From Lepas anatifera (lineage: Eukaryota; Arthropoda; Thecostraca; Lepadidae): a DNA stretch of 64,000 nt. Positions 1-13,500 of this stretch are shown piece by piece. Position numbers and translations under genes: made by a program. Each line of letters opens with the position of its first letter. The stretch's first letter is position 1. The notes beneath the pieces were generated by a model, which had not been told where the DNA came from, did no database searches, and saw nothing but the letters and a program-made list of their open reading frames with translations. The stretch lies in contig JAOTON010000202.1 in assembly GCA_034440635.1 (NCBI GenBank), positions 248,001 to 312,000 on the forward strand. Reading direction: 5' to 3'.

Positions 1-2
1 AA

Positions 3-455
3 GGCATCCCGGGCTACAAGCTCAGTCGGGAATCCACACCAGTGAGGGTGACATCCATCGACCAGATCCGCAGCCTCTGGCGGAGACTCCGGGAGAGGCA
101 CGGAGCTACCCAGCCTACAGGGACTGGCGGCGCCCCTGCGCGGCCGTCCCGGGACGACCGGCGCCCGGCCGGCGCACGAGAGCAGCGCGTTGCTCGGCCC
201 GATCCGGCAGCGGCGGACCAGCGGAGGCTCCTGCGGCGGCACCTGGGCCGGGTGGACCGGCCTGCGGTGGCGTGGAGGTACCGGAGAGGGGTGGACCCGA
301 CGTCGCTTCTGCGCCTGCTCCTGCCGTTGCTTCCGGGTTTGCCTGCCCGGCGCTGCCGCTCTGGCGGTAGTCATCGGGCGGTTTCACGAGGTGGAGTGGT
401 GACGGAGGCCGTCGGTGGGGCGACAGAGGCGGCGGGGCAGGGTGGCGATGAATAA
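3..455 (+). pseudogene. Possible C-terminal end of LINE ORF1, then GC-rich open frame
   Basis: The frame is open from the window edge to a TAA at 453-455. Its first 30 or so residues (GYKLSRES...VRVTSIDQIRSLW) resemble the end of L1/Tx1 ORF1 proteins, where a short strand pair is followed by a helix such as the DSEQQLKELLG of the other ORF1 in this window (16304-17250). The remainder is Arg/Pro/Ala-rich, as expected of any GC-rich open frame, and may be spacer. The position upstream of an ORF2 in the same direction supports an ORF1 remnant. Alternatives are 5' UTR or spurious ORF. Confidence 0.3.
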
Positions 456-1228
456 GCGCGGTCAGGATAGGACGCGGTGACTTTCGCGGTCCGCGCCTGT
501 GTGGCCGGAGTTTTTTCCGCGAGGATCGGTGGCCATCGCTGGAATGCGTCGTCCGGACGTGTTTCGGCTGCCGTGGGCGACTTTTCATCTCTGACGTGTG
601 CGGGCGGCTGTGCATCTTGGTTGGACTCCACAACAGGTATTGTTTAATGAGAGCTTTCTATGTCTAATAGTGCTTATTTTTCGACGGAATGTTTCGAAAT
701 ATTTCGGTTAGAGTAAGTTAAATGCTTACGTGTCACTCAGAAAAAGCAACTGTTTTGAGTCCCTCGATGGGCGATGCCAAATATCATGTGAAGCCAAAGG
801 TTTTTCTCCTGGAAGCTGGCGAAATCTTTTGCATTGAGCTAGACGCAGTTTACATAAGTGTGCGATTATTTTCCCGTGTTTCGAGCCGCTTAGAGCTTTG
901 TTTTGGCTGCGCACCCAACTGTGCCAAGGTTTTTGTAGTTATGCTCACTTTGTGTGTTCATATTTTTGTTTGATGTGTGCCTTCTGGTGTCCATTTTGAG
1001 GTGTCATGACATGCATACGCCATACGCCACTTTTCATGGTTCCCACGCTACATTCACCTACAGATCACGGCATAGTTTGTTTCAGACTGCATCACACGGA
1101 CATGTTAAGTCTTGTCAAAAGCAAGCAATGCATTGTCACGTATTGACCAGGTCATATCACATATGCGAAGATTTAGAGAAGACATCAATTTCTCTGTTGC
1201 TTCTCATCCACTAGTGCTAACGCAACAT
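456..1228. other. ORF1-ORF2 spacer of the first LINE
   Basis: No credible coding region or RNA gene seen. The GC-rich character stops near 620 and the rest is ordinary AT-richer DNA. The distance between the possible ORF1 tail and ORF2 is unusually long for an L1-type element, as in the second L1/Tx1 LINE of this window. Confidence 0.4.
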
Positions 1229-4200
1229 TGAGATTAGCGTCACTGAACGTTAATGGTCTACGGGCCCGGGTGGTAAGGGTGTTCCAAGCGACGAAGATTT
1301 TTACATGGTTAAAACAATTGCTTTCGACGTAGTTCTTCTGCGAAACACACTCTACAGCTGAAGACTGCCACAGGTGGTTAAACGAATGGGAGGCTTAGGC
1401 TGTTTCTCACACGGGGACAATAGGAGCCAGGGGTAGGTATACTTATCAGCCGAACGCAGGTGCCTCAATTACTAAAACCTGCATTGATAGAGATGGAAGG
1501 TATATTGTTCTCGGCTTCTTTTGAATGGTGTTAGCTTTACAATCGGAAACTTTTACGGCCCTAACACAGATAACCCACGCATAATTGAGGACTTTGTAAC
1601 TAAAATAGATGATACGATAATTCTTCCGTATTTTTGGTGGGGACTTTAATTTTTGTTTGGACAATACCAAAGACAGGAGAGCTCAGCAAGAAGATTAATA
1701 AATAACGACAGGTGTGGAGGTGCTAAAAGGTTTATGGATGATAAAGACTTAGTCGATGCTTGGCGGAGCTCAACCCACAGAAAAGATGCTATACATGTGT
1801 TAGAGCAAACCCACCGGCAAGTCACGTATTGATTTTTTCGTTATGGTAGGAACATTCTTCATTCTAGGGTATTCCGGTTGCGGAGATAAGAGACGGATAT
1901 TTGTCCGACCACAAAATGATTACGATGACGATCCAGGTACCAGCAATTGACATGGGACGGTCTTTTTGGAAATTTAACAACTATCTTCTGAAAGATGAAC
2001 ATTTTGTTAACATGGTCCGCCGAAAAATATCGCAGATTATAGAAGATAATGAGGCCAGTGTAACTTCTAGTATTGTTTTGTTCGAAACCCTGATCTGCGT
2101 TCTTAGAGGACATATAATAAAATTCGCATCCCGCAAAAACAGCAAAGGTGTGCTGCTTTAAATCAGATAGAAGAAGAAATCATGAGGCTAGAAAGTAGAG
2201 AAAACGCCGATGAAAATCGTTACAAACACTCAAAAGAAAAGAGAGGACCTAATGCAGGATTTAGTAGCCAAGGGATGTTTCAGTCTAGAGTAGGTGGCGT
2301 ATTTGGGAAACTGGTAGCAAATACTTTCTGACCTGCAAAAGAAACAGGGGTGAAACGTCTGCAAGCGCTCTTTGTGGAAGATGATAAAAACTTGGGCCAA
2401 GAACAATAACTAGTAGCCGAGAAAATGCTTCAGAAGGGCGCATTTTTTCAGCAAACTTTAGAAAGTGCCAGTTATAGATGAAACTGAACCCTTTTCCGGG
2501 CTCTCCGCGTGCCAGAGGAAGACACTAGATATCTCAACAGTCCGATAGACTTAGAGGAGCTCACTAAAGCGGTACTTTCCATCAATAATAATTCCTCTCC
2601 TGGTCTTTCCGGATATACTGGCAGTTTTATAAATACTTCTGGCCGAGCTAAGACATCTTGTGCATCGGGTATGTAATGAAATTTTTGAACGGGTAGTATG
2701 TCTGTGGATATGAAACGCAGCGTAACAATCCTTATTCCCAGAAGGGAAGATAATCGACTGATCGATAACCTACGACCAATAAGTCTTTTAAACACATTGT
2801 ACAAAATCATAACCAAATGTCTGCGAATAGATTAAGTAGCGTTATCGCCAATATTATCAATGAAGATCAAACTGGGTTTATTAAAGGCCTTATATAGGAG
2901 AAAACATAAGACTTTTACTGGATTTAATAGACTTCTGTAAGTCCAATAAAAGTCAGCTCTTGTGCTGGCATGTGACGTCAGAAAGGCTTATGACAGCGTA
3001 GACTGGCAGTACCTGAAGCGAGTAATGACGCAAATAGGACTGGGACATAATTTTCTTAGATGGATTGACGTATTGTATGACGAAAATCAGATTTCCCAGC
3101 AAAGCCTTAGTACAGATCAATGGTAGCTATCCTCCGAGTACAAAATAGAACGTGGCCTAAAACAGGGGTGTCCATTAGTTGTCTGCTCTTCTTAATCGCC
3201 TTTGAACCACTCTTAGAAAAATCAGAAGGACCGAGGGTATTAAGGGCATAGATATGGCCAGACTAATATTAAAGTTACGAGTTACGCAGATGACGCCACC
3301 ATTATAATGGACGGAAGCTCTGAGTCAGTGATAGCATGCCTAAAAGTTTTTGAGGACTTTAAGAATTTCTGGTTTGAACTCAATGTAACGAAAACGCAAG
3401 ATTATGGATAGGGCATGAGGCAGCGACGGCCATTGTCCTGTTTCAATATCAATGGCCGAAGAGTGTCTCGAGATACTAGGAATAAAATATCAACAACCCA
3501 AACGTAAAATTGCTGACCTAAACTATGACAGAAGATACCGAACCTAAAGCCTCGCTCGCCCGATGGAACGGCAGAGGATTAACCCTTTGGTGCATACATC
3601 TAGTCAAACTGAGATGTTATCAAGTTGTATATTTAATGGTGTTCTGACCGGGACGGACTTTATAGAAGACTGAAACGGCAATGTTTAATTTATTTGGGGT
3701 GGAAAAAGGGATCGCATAAAGAGGGCTACATTAAAGGCGAATATAAAAGCGGAGGGCTTCAGTCCCTGATATAGTACTGAAGTCGAAAGTCTTAGATAGG
3801 TTGGATAAAAAATACGTAGACCCTGATAATAGGCGAAATGGAAATTTGTCATGAACAAACTATCACTAAATGAGCGTACACATTTTGACTGCATCTCGAT
3901 CAGAAACGCTGAAGTGGTGAGTAATTTTGGGGAAAACTTGTTCGCATGGATGAGGTTAAACAGACAGAGGGTGCAGTGGGGGAATACTCTAGCCGTTATA
4001 TGGGGCAATAGAAATATCGGGCGTAAATAGCGGGTTATTTAGGAAGATTAATGATAAACAGAGGAATAGTTGCGTAATGGACATTTACAATGCTGATGAA
4101 AAGGCTTATGACATAATGAAGTGTCCCAAGATATGATATACACCCGATAACAGCGCTTCAATAATCGATCAATCCCGGGCGTGGAAATTGGGATTAGAAT

Positions 4201-4570
4201 GGATAAGCCGACCACGCCAGACATCCTAGCTTTGTACCCTAAGAGCACTCTAGTTGTTAAATGGGCATACTGGGGTTGAAGAACAAGAGCAGGCACCGGT
4301 GGGAAAATGTCATGAAAATGGCAGGACTATCTCCATAGAATGCCAACCCCGCTCCCCGATACGTGGTCGTCTGTTTTGATCGGCTGCACCTGTAACGAAC
4401 GATGTAAATCTCAGATGGCTTCAATATCGCATAGTTAAACGTATCCTACCGACGAACAGATTTTTATATAATGGGGCTCTCGAAACTGATAAATGCAAAA
4501 TCTGTCCGATGTACTCAGAGAATATTACGCATAAAATCTGGCTTGTCCCTAGTTGATTATTGTGGTCGGT
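1229..4570 (+). pseudogene. LINE ORF2 pseudogene (AP endonuclease + reverse transcriptase)
   Basis: Fragments appear in order across shifting frames: the endonuclease start LRLASLNVNGLR (1229 on), GGDFNF near 1635, and SDH at 1904 followed by the post-endonuclease linker FWKFNNYLLKDEHFV. Then come RT block NEDQTGFIKG near 2862, DVRKAYDSVDW near 2973, LKQGCPL near 3157 and the catalytic SYADDATIIM with YADD at 3283-3294. The C-terminal knuckle CKICPMYSENITHKIW lies near 4498. The order is that of an L1/Tx1 ORF2, which cleaves target DNA and copies element RNA. At least several frameshifts and stops separate the pieces, so the copy is dead. The small frames at 1901-2161 and 4471-4839 belong to it. 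Confidence 0.85.
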
Positions 4571-5144
4571 GTGAAGAACTACTGGGACTTCGAAATCATT
4601 TGACAAATAAAGATATAATCTTAGGTCTTCACCTGCGTGACGTGAATCAAGCATGTGTGCTAATCGGTCATAATGCTAACAAATCAGTATATTTGGAAGG
4701 AAAAGACTACCCAGAACACTTAAAGTTTGATAAGCTGAAACATTTATACATCGATACCTCACAATTGAGAACTATATTTCAGGGTTACTGCAAGAAAGCC
4801 AATTTGGGGAAATATGGGGACGGTTATGGGAACACCTAGAGGAGATCAAAATCCTCGTAGATACTCATGAGCAGGAACACGCAGCACCAAAAGCCCACGA
4901 GCACCTCTGGTGTAGTACGTTACAACACTCTCGCGTCCGAAATTCTACACAAACATGACTTGTGGTGTCTCTGGGGAACGTGATTGTGCGTTGTGCGAGA
5001 TGATAGCTTTGGCGCGAAGTGGCTCCGCCAGGTGGCCACTTACGGCTGCCGACCTCGCTACAGGTCATCGGAGGTTGGGTGCTATAGGTGGCGTCACTTC
5101 GTCACTTGATTGTTGGTGTTTTGTGACCTTATGTAACCAATGGG

Positions 5145-5190
5145 TCATCGCCAATAAAAAAAGTACAAAAAAAAATAAAAAAAAAAACTG
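5145..5190 (+). terminator. LINE polyadenylation signal and poly(A) tail
   Basis: AATAAA is immediately followed by A-runs broken by GT and T, ending at CTGTCCCC. This is the 3' junction of the first LINE. The interruptions fit an aged poly(A) tail. Confidence 0.65.
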
Positions 5191-5683
5191 TCCCCTCGTT
5201 TTCCTTGCCGGCTGACTGAGATCCCTCGTCTCATATCTCCCCCGTTAGCAGCGGCTTCATTAGCAGGCCTGGCGGTGGATGGTCAGCGGCTGGCCTGATA
5301 CTGACGACTTAAGCCTATTTTTTTAATGCTGCTTCACCGAGGGCTGGATGTCTTTAAATGCTGCTGTATGGCTGGATAATAATTTTAAGTTTCTGAGCAC
5401 CATTATGCTAGCACCTCCAGTCATCCTTGTGACTTTCGCGCGCTGTGGTGGTAACTTTTCCTTGTCTCGTGTGAACAAGGACGCTAGGACACGTGTGTGA
5501 TTTTATGGCATTATTCGTCATCTCTATGCCTGGGTGTATTGCACGTTTCGAATTTAGAAATGTGAGCAGAATAGTGATGCCGCTCACAGGGCAGAGCTGG
5601 GTTTCAAAAATTGCCTGATGGAACACGACAGTAGGGTTATTGCAAAACGAGAATAGTGTAAATATACTATTATCCTGCCCCCA
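5191..5683. other. Unassigned flank
   Basis: No gene or repeat recognised between the LINE tail and the CA tract. Confidence 0.3.
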
Positions 5684-7676
<1,993 letters not shown>

Positions 7677-7925
7677 ATACGTGGACCCAGGGGGAAAAGG
7701 GAAGCATGTGCCCCCCATCAACCCTCGGCGCTCCCTCAAATGGTCACGGTGCCCTCTTGAAAAGTCGATGGCGCCCCATGAAATGTCTTTTCCCACCCCC
7801 CACCCCCCCAGATGCGAAAATCGGCGCCCACCGATAGGATTTTGCGCCCACCTGATAGGTTTTTCCGGTCAAAAGTGGCGCCCCCCGTAAGGTACCCCCC
7901 ATTGGAAATCCTTGATCCGCCTATG
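7677..7925 (+). mobile_element. GGATCC-type MITE, copy 1
   Basis: About 250 bp with the repeated internal phrase GGCGCCCCCTGAAATG, the block CGGCGCCCACCGATAGGAT, and the right end TTGATCCGCCTATG. The same arrangement recurs at 46899, 47958, 48569, 62721, 62941 and 63117. The left end is diverged (GTGGACCCAGGG in place of the GGCGGATCCAGGG form). No internal coding. The superfamily is not clear from this copy. Confidence 0.7.
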
Positions 7926-8315
7926 GGATATCATATAAATATTACAACAGAACAATAACGGCAATACTCAATAACTATGTCGAGTTCGAGAGGGAGGCCA
8001 TATTACCGACTTTTCAAATTGTTCGCTCAGAGCCTGCTCATGCCCCTCCCCTGGGTGTCCAAATTGTATAATCGAGAGGTTAGATTATAAAACAACGCAT
8101 AGAAAACACCCCAAATAGCTAATCATATTGGCGTTTATTAGCCAGGGGACCACGTCCTGTCTGGATTATCCCCAGAACTGAAATATGATTTGGCGTGGGC
8201 AAAGCTGAACGTGTGCACGTATTCTTACTTTCCATCCAGGACAATTCAATAAGACAAATGTGCCGAGTTTATCATGAAGTTTTCATGACAGGAATGCTGA
8301 TTTTGATCTCATATG
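7926..8315. other. Unassigned DNA
   Basis: Nothing recognised on either strand. Confidence 0.3.
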
Positions 8316-8323
8316 ATGGTTGT

Positions 8324-8726
8324 CCAGTGTGCAAAGTATGGCATTTTCGACGAGAACTCGTTGGTGCGAGTGCCCTTGGAGACAGGAGCGAGTGGTGCGA
8401 ATTTTACCAACCTGGTACGAATTTGTGAGACTGGTGCGAGTAAGGTGACACTGAAAACCAAATAAATAATGGCTATAAATAATAAATATAATTATATGGT
8501 TATAAACAAATAAATATGGTTATAAAGATACAGGAGGGGACTTTATGAAAAGCCCTCAACTAACTAACCAATCAGAGAGGTAGCATTGCATCTTGTGGGT
8601 AGGAATGGGTGCGTTTTTTCTCCCTCGTATAGGGAAGATTGGTGCGAATTTTTGGTGGCTGGCGGTGCGAAAATTTTAGATGGCTGGTGCGACTCGTCTG
8701 GACTGCTGCCATACTTTGCAGACTTG
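8324..8726. mobile_element. hAT-like MITE with 8 bp TSD
   Basis: Terminal inverted repeats CCAGTGTGCAAAGTATGGCA and, read inward from the right, CAAGTCTGCAAAGTATGGCA enclose 403 bp. The identical 8-mer ATGGTTGT stands at 8316-8323 and 8727-8734, the TSD length expected of hAT transposons. The interior carries several GGTGCGA motifs near both ends, which may be subterminal repeats. No transposase frame. A related right end lies at about 20160-20237. Confidence 0.8.
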
Positions 8727-8734
8727 ATGGTTGT

Positions 8735-10200
8735 TTAATTATCAACATTTATCAAATGAACTCCTCTATGAAATTTGCCACTCCCATTAACTAATTGCAG
8801 ACAATACAATAGGAAATACCTCAAGGAAGGCAATACAAACATGAATGTTGCGCTACTTATTGCCAGAGAGAAAAAGATAAAGGCACAACCGAAAGTAGTC
8901 TACTTTGATCCACTTTTTAACAAATTACCAACCGAAGTTTAAAGCAATGTTCATAAAAGAAAAACTGCAATGTTAACTTCAGAATATTAAACAAGCATTA
9001 AACTCAGCAGTCAAGGCCTCAGATAACAATATATGGAGGTGGATGCAAGGAGTTGGGGCTAGGAGACTTAAGTTTTCCCCCAATATGTTGGAGCATCTAT
9101 ACAAAATGCATAGATGGAGGTTGTTTCCATGGTGATCTGGGGTGTTTGAGAATGTGAATATGTGTTTATACCTACATGATTATTTACCTGAAATGTATTA
9201 TCCATACTAGAAGTTTTAAAAAGAGTCAGCAACACAAAAATGCAAGAAATAATTATTTTAAATGCAATAAAGTGGAGAAAGAGAAAAAGTAAAAAAAAGT
9301 ACCTAAAAGTACGAGAAAGAGAAAGTGAAGACTCAGGATGAATTGAGCTTGTCAGAGAATGGAACCAACAAACCACAAGCACCTCCAAAATTAACTTGAT
9401 AATTGTAGGTAAGGTAAGGTAAATGACCTTACAAATCAGCAATTACAGCACCCAACATAATTTTTGTACCCTAGACAGCAATTACCTAAAATAAAATTGG
9501 CATGTGCCAGCAAAATGAACCTTGAATGAATATCAGAGAATCTTTAGACAAAATACCAAACTAATTGCAATATACCAAAATACCAAACTACTGTGCCTTG
9601 CCAGACTGGTCTGGTGTGCGCCTTGCCAGATCACTGCTTGTACTGATTGACCTTCTCCGCAGCCCTCAGCTAAGCAACATACTGGCGAGCAGCATTAAGG
9701 CTGTTTGGCCTCACCATGGTAAAGCTGAAAGCGATGTCTTCCTGAGGCTTGGATGGACAGCAGGAGACTTATCTTCCAGCACTGCCATGAAGTCATTCAC
9801 CAGGCTTTAATTTCAATTTCACTTCAACAGTGAGGGTCTGAAGTACCTTTCGAGCTTCGTTCTAAATTGTTCTAAATATCAGAATATTTTAAACCCTCAT
9901 TTTTAGATTGTTTTGTGGCAAGCTTAAATGAAAATGGGCAGATATTGGCAATACCCTCCATTATACTACAACCCAACCACAGCCAGATACTGCCCGTAAA
10001 AAGGCGCCTGCATTAGCATTCTGATTCCACTGACTATAGGAAATACCAGTGCACACTGACCACAAGAAATTGGTTCTGCGTTTTTTCTTTTGTCCTATAA
10101 ACAAGGAGAGACAAGAAATAACTCTTGCCTTCTCTTAAAGCACCCACAAACTAAAACAAACTCTTACCTTATAAACAAACAAATAAACACACTACACAAA
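8735..10200. other. Unassigned AT-rich DNA
   Basis: No supported gene. A short GGTAA repeat occurs near 9407-9424. The small open frames here have no recognisable motif. Confidence 0.3.
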
Positions 10201-10392
10201 CTGAAGTGACTTCGCCGCAGAAATACAGATATGTTCAATTACAGCCGACAGCACTACTGGCACATTATGGTTGGTGCTACTCATGGCATTTTTCCAATTG
10301 ATTTCGTAGAAAATGGTTTTCGAAACAAATTGTTTACCTCCCAGAAACAGCCTGAAGATCCCCTACACACAACGGTGGAAAAACGGATCGTG

Positions 10393-10500
10393 GGGGAAAT
10401 ATTACCCACAATACATCTTGGTCCACCGCTATCAGGGGAAATATTACCCAGAATGCATCTGGGTCTACTGTGATCAGGGGAAATATTACCCATAATGCCT
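10393..10500. repeat. 42 bp tandem repeat in LINE 3' region, 2.5 copies
   Basis: The phrase GGGGAAATATTACCCA starts at 10393, 10435 and 10477, giving a strict 42-base period with a few substitutions. It lies just downstream of the ORF2 stop on the LINE's strand, so it is probably a 3' UTR repeat. Confidence 0.85.
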
Positions 10501-10581
10501 CACAACTTTGGAGTACCCGTCCTTGACTACCCTGAGTGGGTCCAGATTATGCAAACTAAATGTATAGCTCAAAATGTTCAT

Positions 10582-13500
10582 TTATGAATGGTAGCCATCT
10601 CTCGTGAAACCTGTCAATTCTTCTATCCTTCTTTGCAATGCACCGTTCCATTTGAAATATTTTTCCAGAAATGCTGAAAAGACTCCCATTTTTATTTCTT
10701 CATCCTTAAACCTCTGATTCACAATGAACTGTTTTGCAGTTAAGACTATAAGATTGACAACATTCAATGTTTCCAATGATCCAAAGAGAATGTTTGTAAC
10801 AGTGCCAGAGAACTGTTTTGTTGTGGCAAGCTTTGGGTTAATTTTTCTAACTAGATCATCCCAAAATCCTCTAACCTCTCCACACTCTACAAAGAAATGC
10901 TCGATTGTCTCTATGTTACTGCACCTATCACAGAATGGATCATCTATCACATTTCGTATGCACAAGAATCTTCGAGTGGGAAAAAACCTATGAACTATCC
11001 TATATTGTAAATTTTGAAGCTTTGTTGATTTCGTAATGTTAAATGGAAGTAAGTACACTTTACACCAGTTTTCTCTGTATTCAACTCCTTCGTCTATCCA
11101 TTTCATTTGCGCTCTGGGGGTTGTCTCCTTTAGAAATTTATTTGAAAAATATTTTACTTTAATCCGCTGAACCGGGACAACTTTTCCTTTCACTTCTATG
11201 CCACAGCCAAGTACCTTCTCCTGAACGGTTAGTACTTCACTGCCAACGGCAAGCCGTCTCCATATCGCAGGAATGGCCCGGCACCAGCCCATATAAACAA
11301 GAGGATCCAGTCGTGTCAAGTTATTGCTTTCCTTAAACGAATTATAATCCAAGATTTGTCCCTCATGATTAAAGAATGCATCAAGGAACAATAAACTGTT
11401 TTCGTACAATGCAGCATTGAAAATAATTTTCCCTTCCACCCGAATAGCTTCATTATTCCACATTATTTGTTTACGGACTTCCTTTCCACAAGTAGGTTCT
11501 TTGATGGGGATCGCTTCTCTAAACCAACCTAACATCTCTTTGTAAAACGCAGCTACTCTTCTGTCTTTAACCCACGCAAAATTGTAATTCATATGCAATA
11601 AGTGCTCTAACTTGACACGAATCCTTTTCTGAAAAATTTTAGCGAACCCTATATCCATATTCCTCAATAGTCTGCCCATCCAAGAGCAACGCAGCCCTTT
11701 ATAAAGATTTATCACATTTGGACAATTTAAGACCCCATTCTTGACTTCTTGACACAGCACATCTCTAGCAACTTTTGGCGGACGCCCCCTCCAAATGAAA
11801 CGCATAATTTTACTTTGGATTGTGTCCAGATGTCTCTTTTGAAAAATTACTGCGGAGGTCATGTGGATTAGCTGAGAAATAACGAGAGCTTTCGCTATTG
11901 TTATTTTTCCTTTAAGCGTGAGATTTCGCTGGGACCACTGGTTCAACACATTTTGAATCTTAATCAAAACTGGCTGAATATTAATGTCACTACACTCATG
12001 CAAGGCACTAAATGTAACGCCTAAAATCTTAACTCGCTCATTAGGTTCCTGTCCACAAATACGTTCCGCTGAGTGTTTTTGGGAGCCTAACCACATAAAT
12101 TTGCATTTATTTAGATTTAATTGCAGGCCGGAGTACATTCCGAATTCCTTCACTAGCTCCAAAGCATTCTTGGCTGAGTCAACGTGTTTTACGAACAAAG
12201 TTGTATCGTCTATATATTGTGATATTCTTATTTCCTCTTTGGAAATTATTATACCGTTCACCCTAGGCGATGCACGAATCTTAACAGCCAAAATTTCGAC
12301 AACTAAACAAAATATGAGACTGGAAGCAGGGCAGCCCTGTTGCAGACCACGTGATGGTTTAAACCATGAGGAAGTAAATCCATTGTTTATGATAGCGAGT
12401 TCCATATCCCTATGCAGTATCTGAATCCATTCAATAAAATAACTTCCAAATCCGAACTTTTTCAGAGTATCTTCAATGAACTTATGCTCGACAGAATTGA
12501 ATGCATTCTGGAAATCCAATGCCATAAGAATTCCACCTATTTTATCGGCGTCACAATATTCTATGATGTCAGAAGTTATTCTTAAATTTACTCCAATATT
12601 CCGCCCTCGTATTGAACCTGTCTGATCAGGAGCAACTAAATCCCTCACTACTAGCATTAACCTATTGGCGATAACTTTTGCAATTATTTTATATATAATA
12701 TCTAAAAGACAGATCGCTCGTTTGTTTTTCAAAATTTTTTGATCGCCCTGTTTAGGAATCATCGTTATAATACCCCTCCTTTGAGTAACGAAAAATAGTC
12801 CTTTTTCTTTCACTTCTCTAATATAACTTACAATGATCTGTTCTAAATCTTCCCAAAAGAATCGAACAAATTCCTTAGTGAAGCCTAAAACCGACGGTGC
12901 CTTATTGTTTTTTATACCATCAAGAGCTAACCTGCATTCGATGCCGGTGATGGGAGCGTCACATAATTCTCTGTTCTCGGCGCTAACCTTAGGACATTCC
13001 AATTCTCCCAAAAACATATCGCAAGCTGATTCACTACCTCTATCATAGCTATCCTGTGTTGCGTATATCTTATTAAAGAATTCCTTGCACATAATTAGAA
13101 TATCCTTGTTACCAGTTACGAAATCACCATTTTCCGATTGCAGCACCTCAATTTTCTTATCCATATTCCTTTGCTTATGCAGGTTGAGAAAATAGCGAGT
13201 GGGGCGTTCACCTTGTTCAAGCCACTTAGCACCAGAATAAATCATTGCTAGTTTACCTTTTTCTTCTTGTATTTCATCAGCACGTACTTGCAATTGTCTA
13301 TACCTTTCTAGTAAACAATCATCACCACACGTGGCTATTTCGGATTCGATCTTATCTAATGATTTTAAAATCCTACTATTTTCTTTGCGTTTTGCAGTTT
13401 CTCTTTCTTTCCATCTTTTAATGCTAGCTACTCTTATTTTACTAGATAGAAGTTCCAATAAAAGACCAGAATCAGAAACATTATTGTAAAGTTCCTGACC

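Larger units (their letters stand above)
1..5190 (+). mobile_element. Decayed L1/Tx1-type LINE, 3' end complete
   Basis: The unit is defined by ORF2 remnants from 1229 to about 4560 and a 3' end with AATAAA near 5152 followed by interrupted poly(A) to about 5190. Upstream of ORF2 lies a GC-rich stretch (1-620) with a frame open from base 3 to 455, then about 770 bases without coding signal. The true 5' end is either outside the window or not recognisable. Poly(A) rather than a short tandem tail fits the L1/Tx1 group and separates this element from the CR1/Jockey-like LINEs further right. Many frameshifts and stops show that it is old. The left boundary is inferred. Confidence 0.7.
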
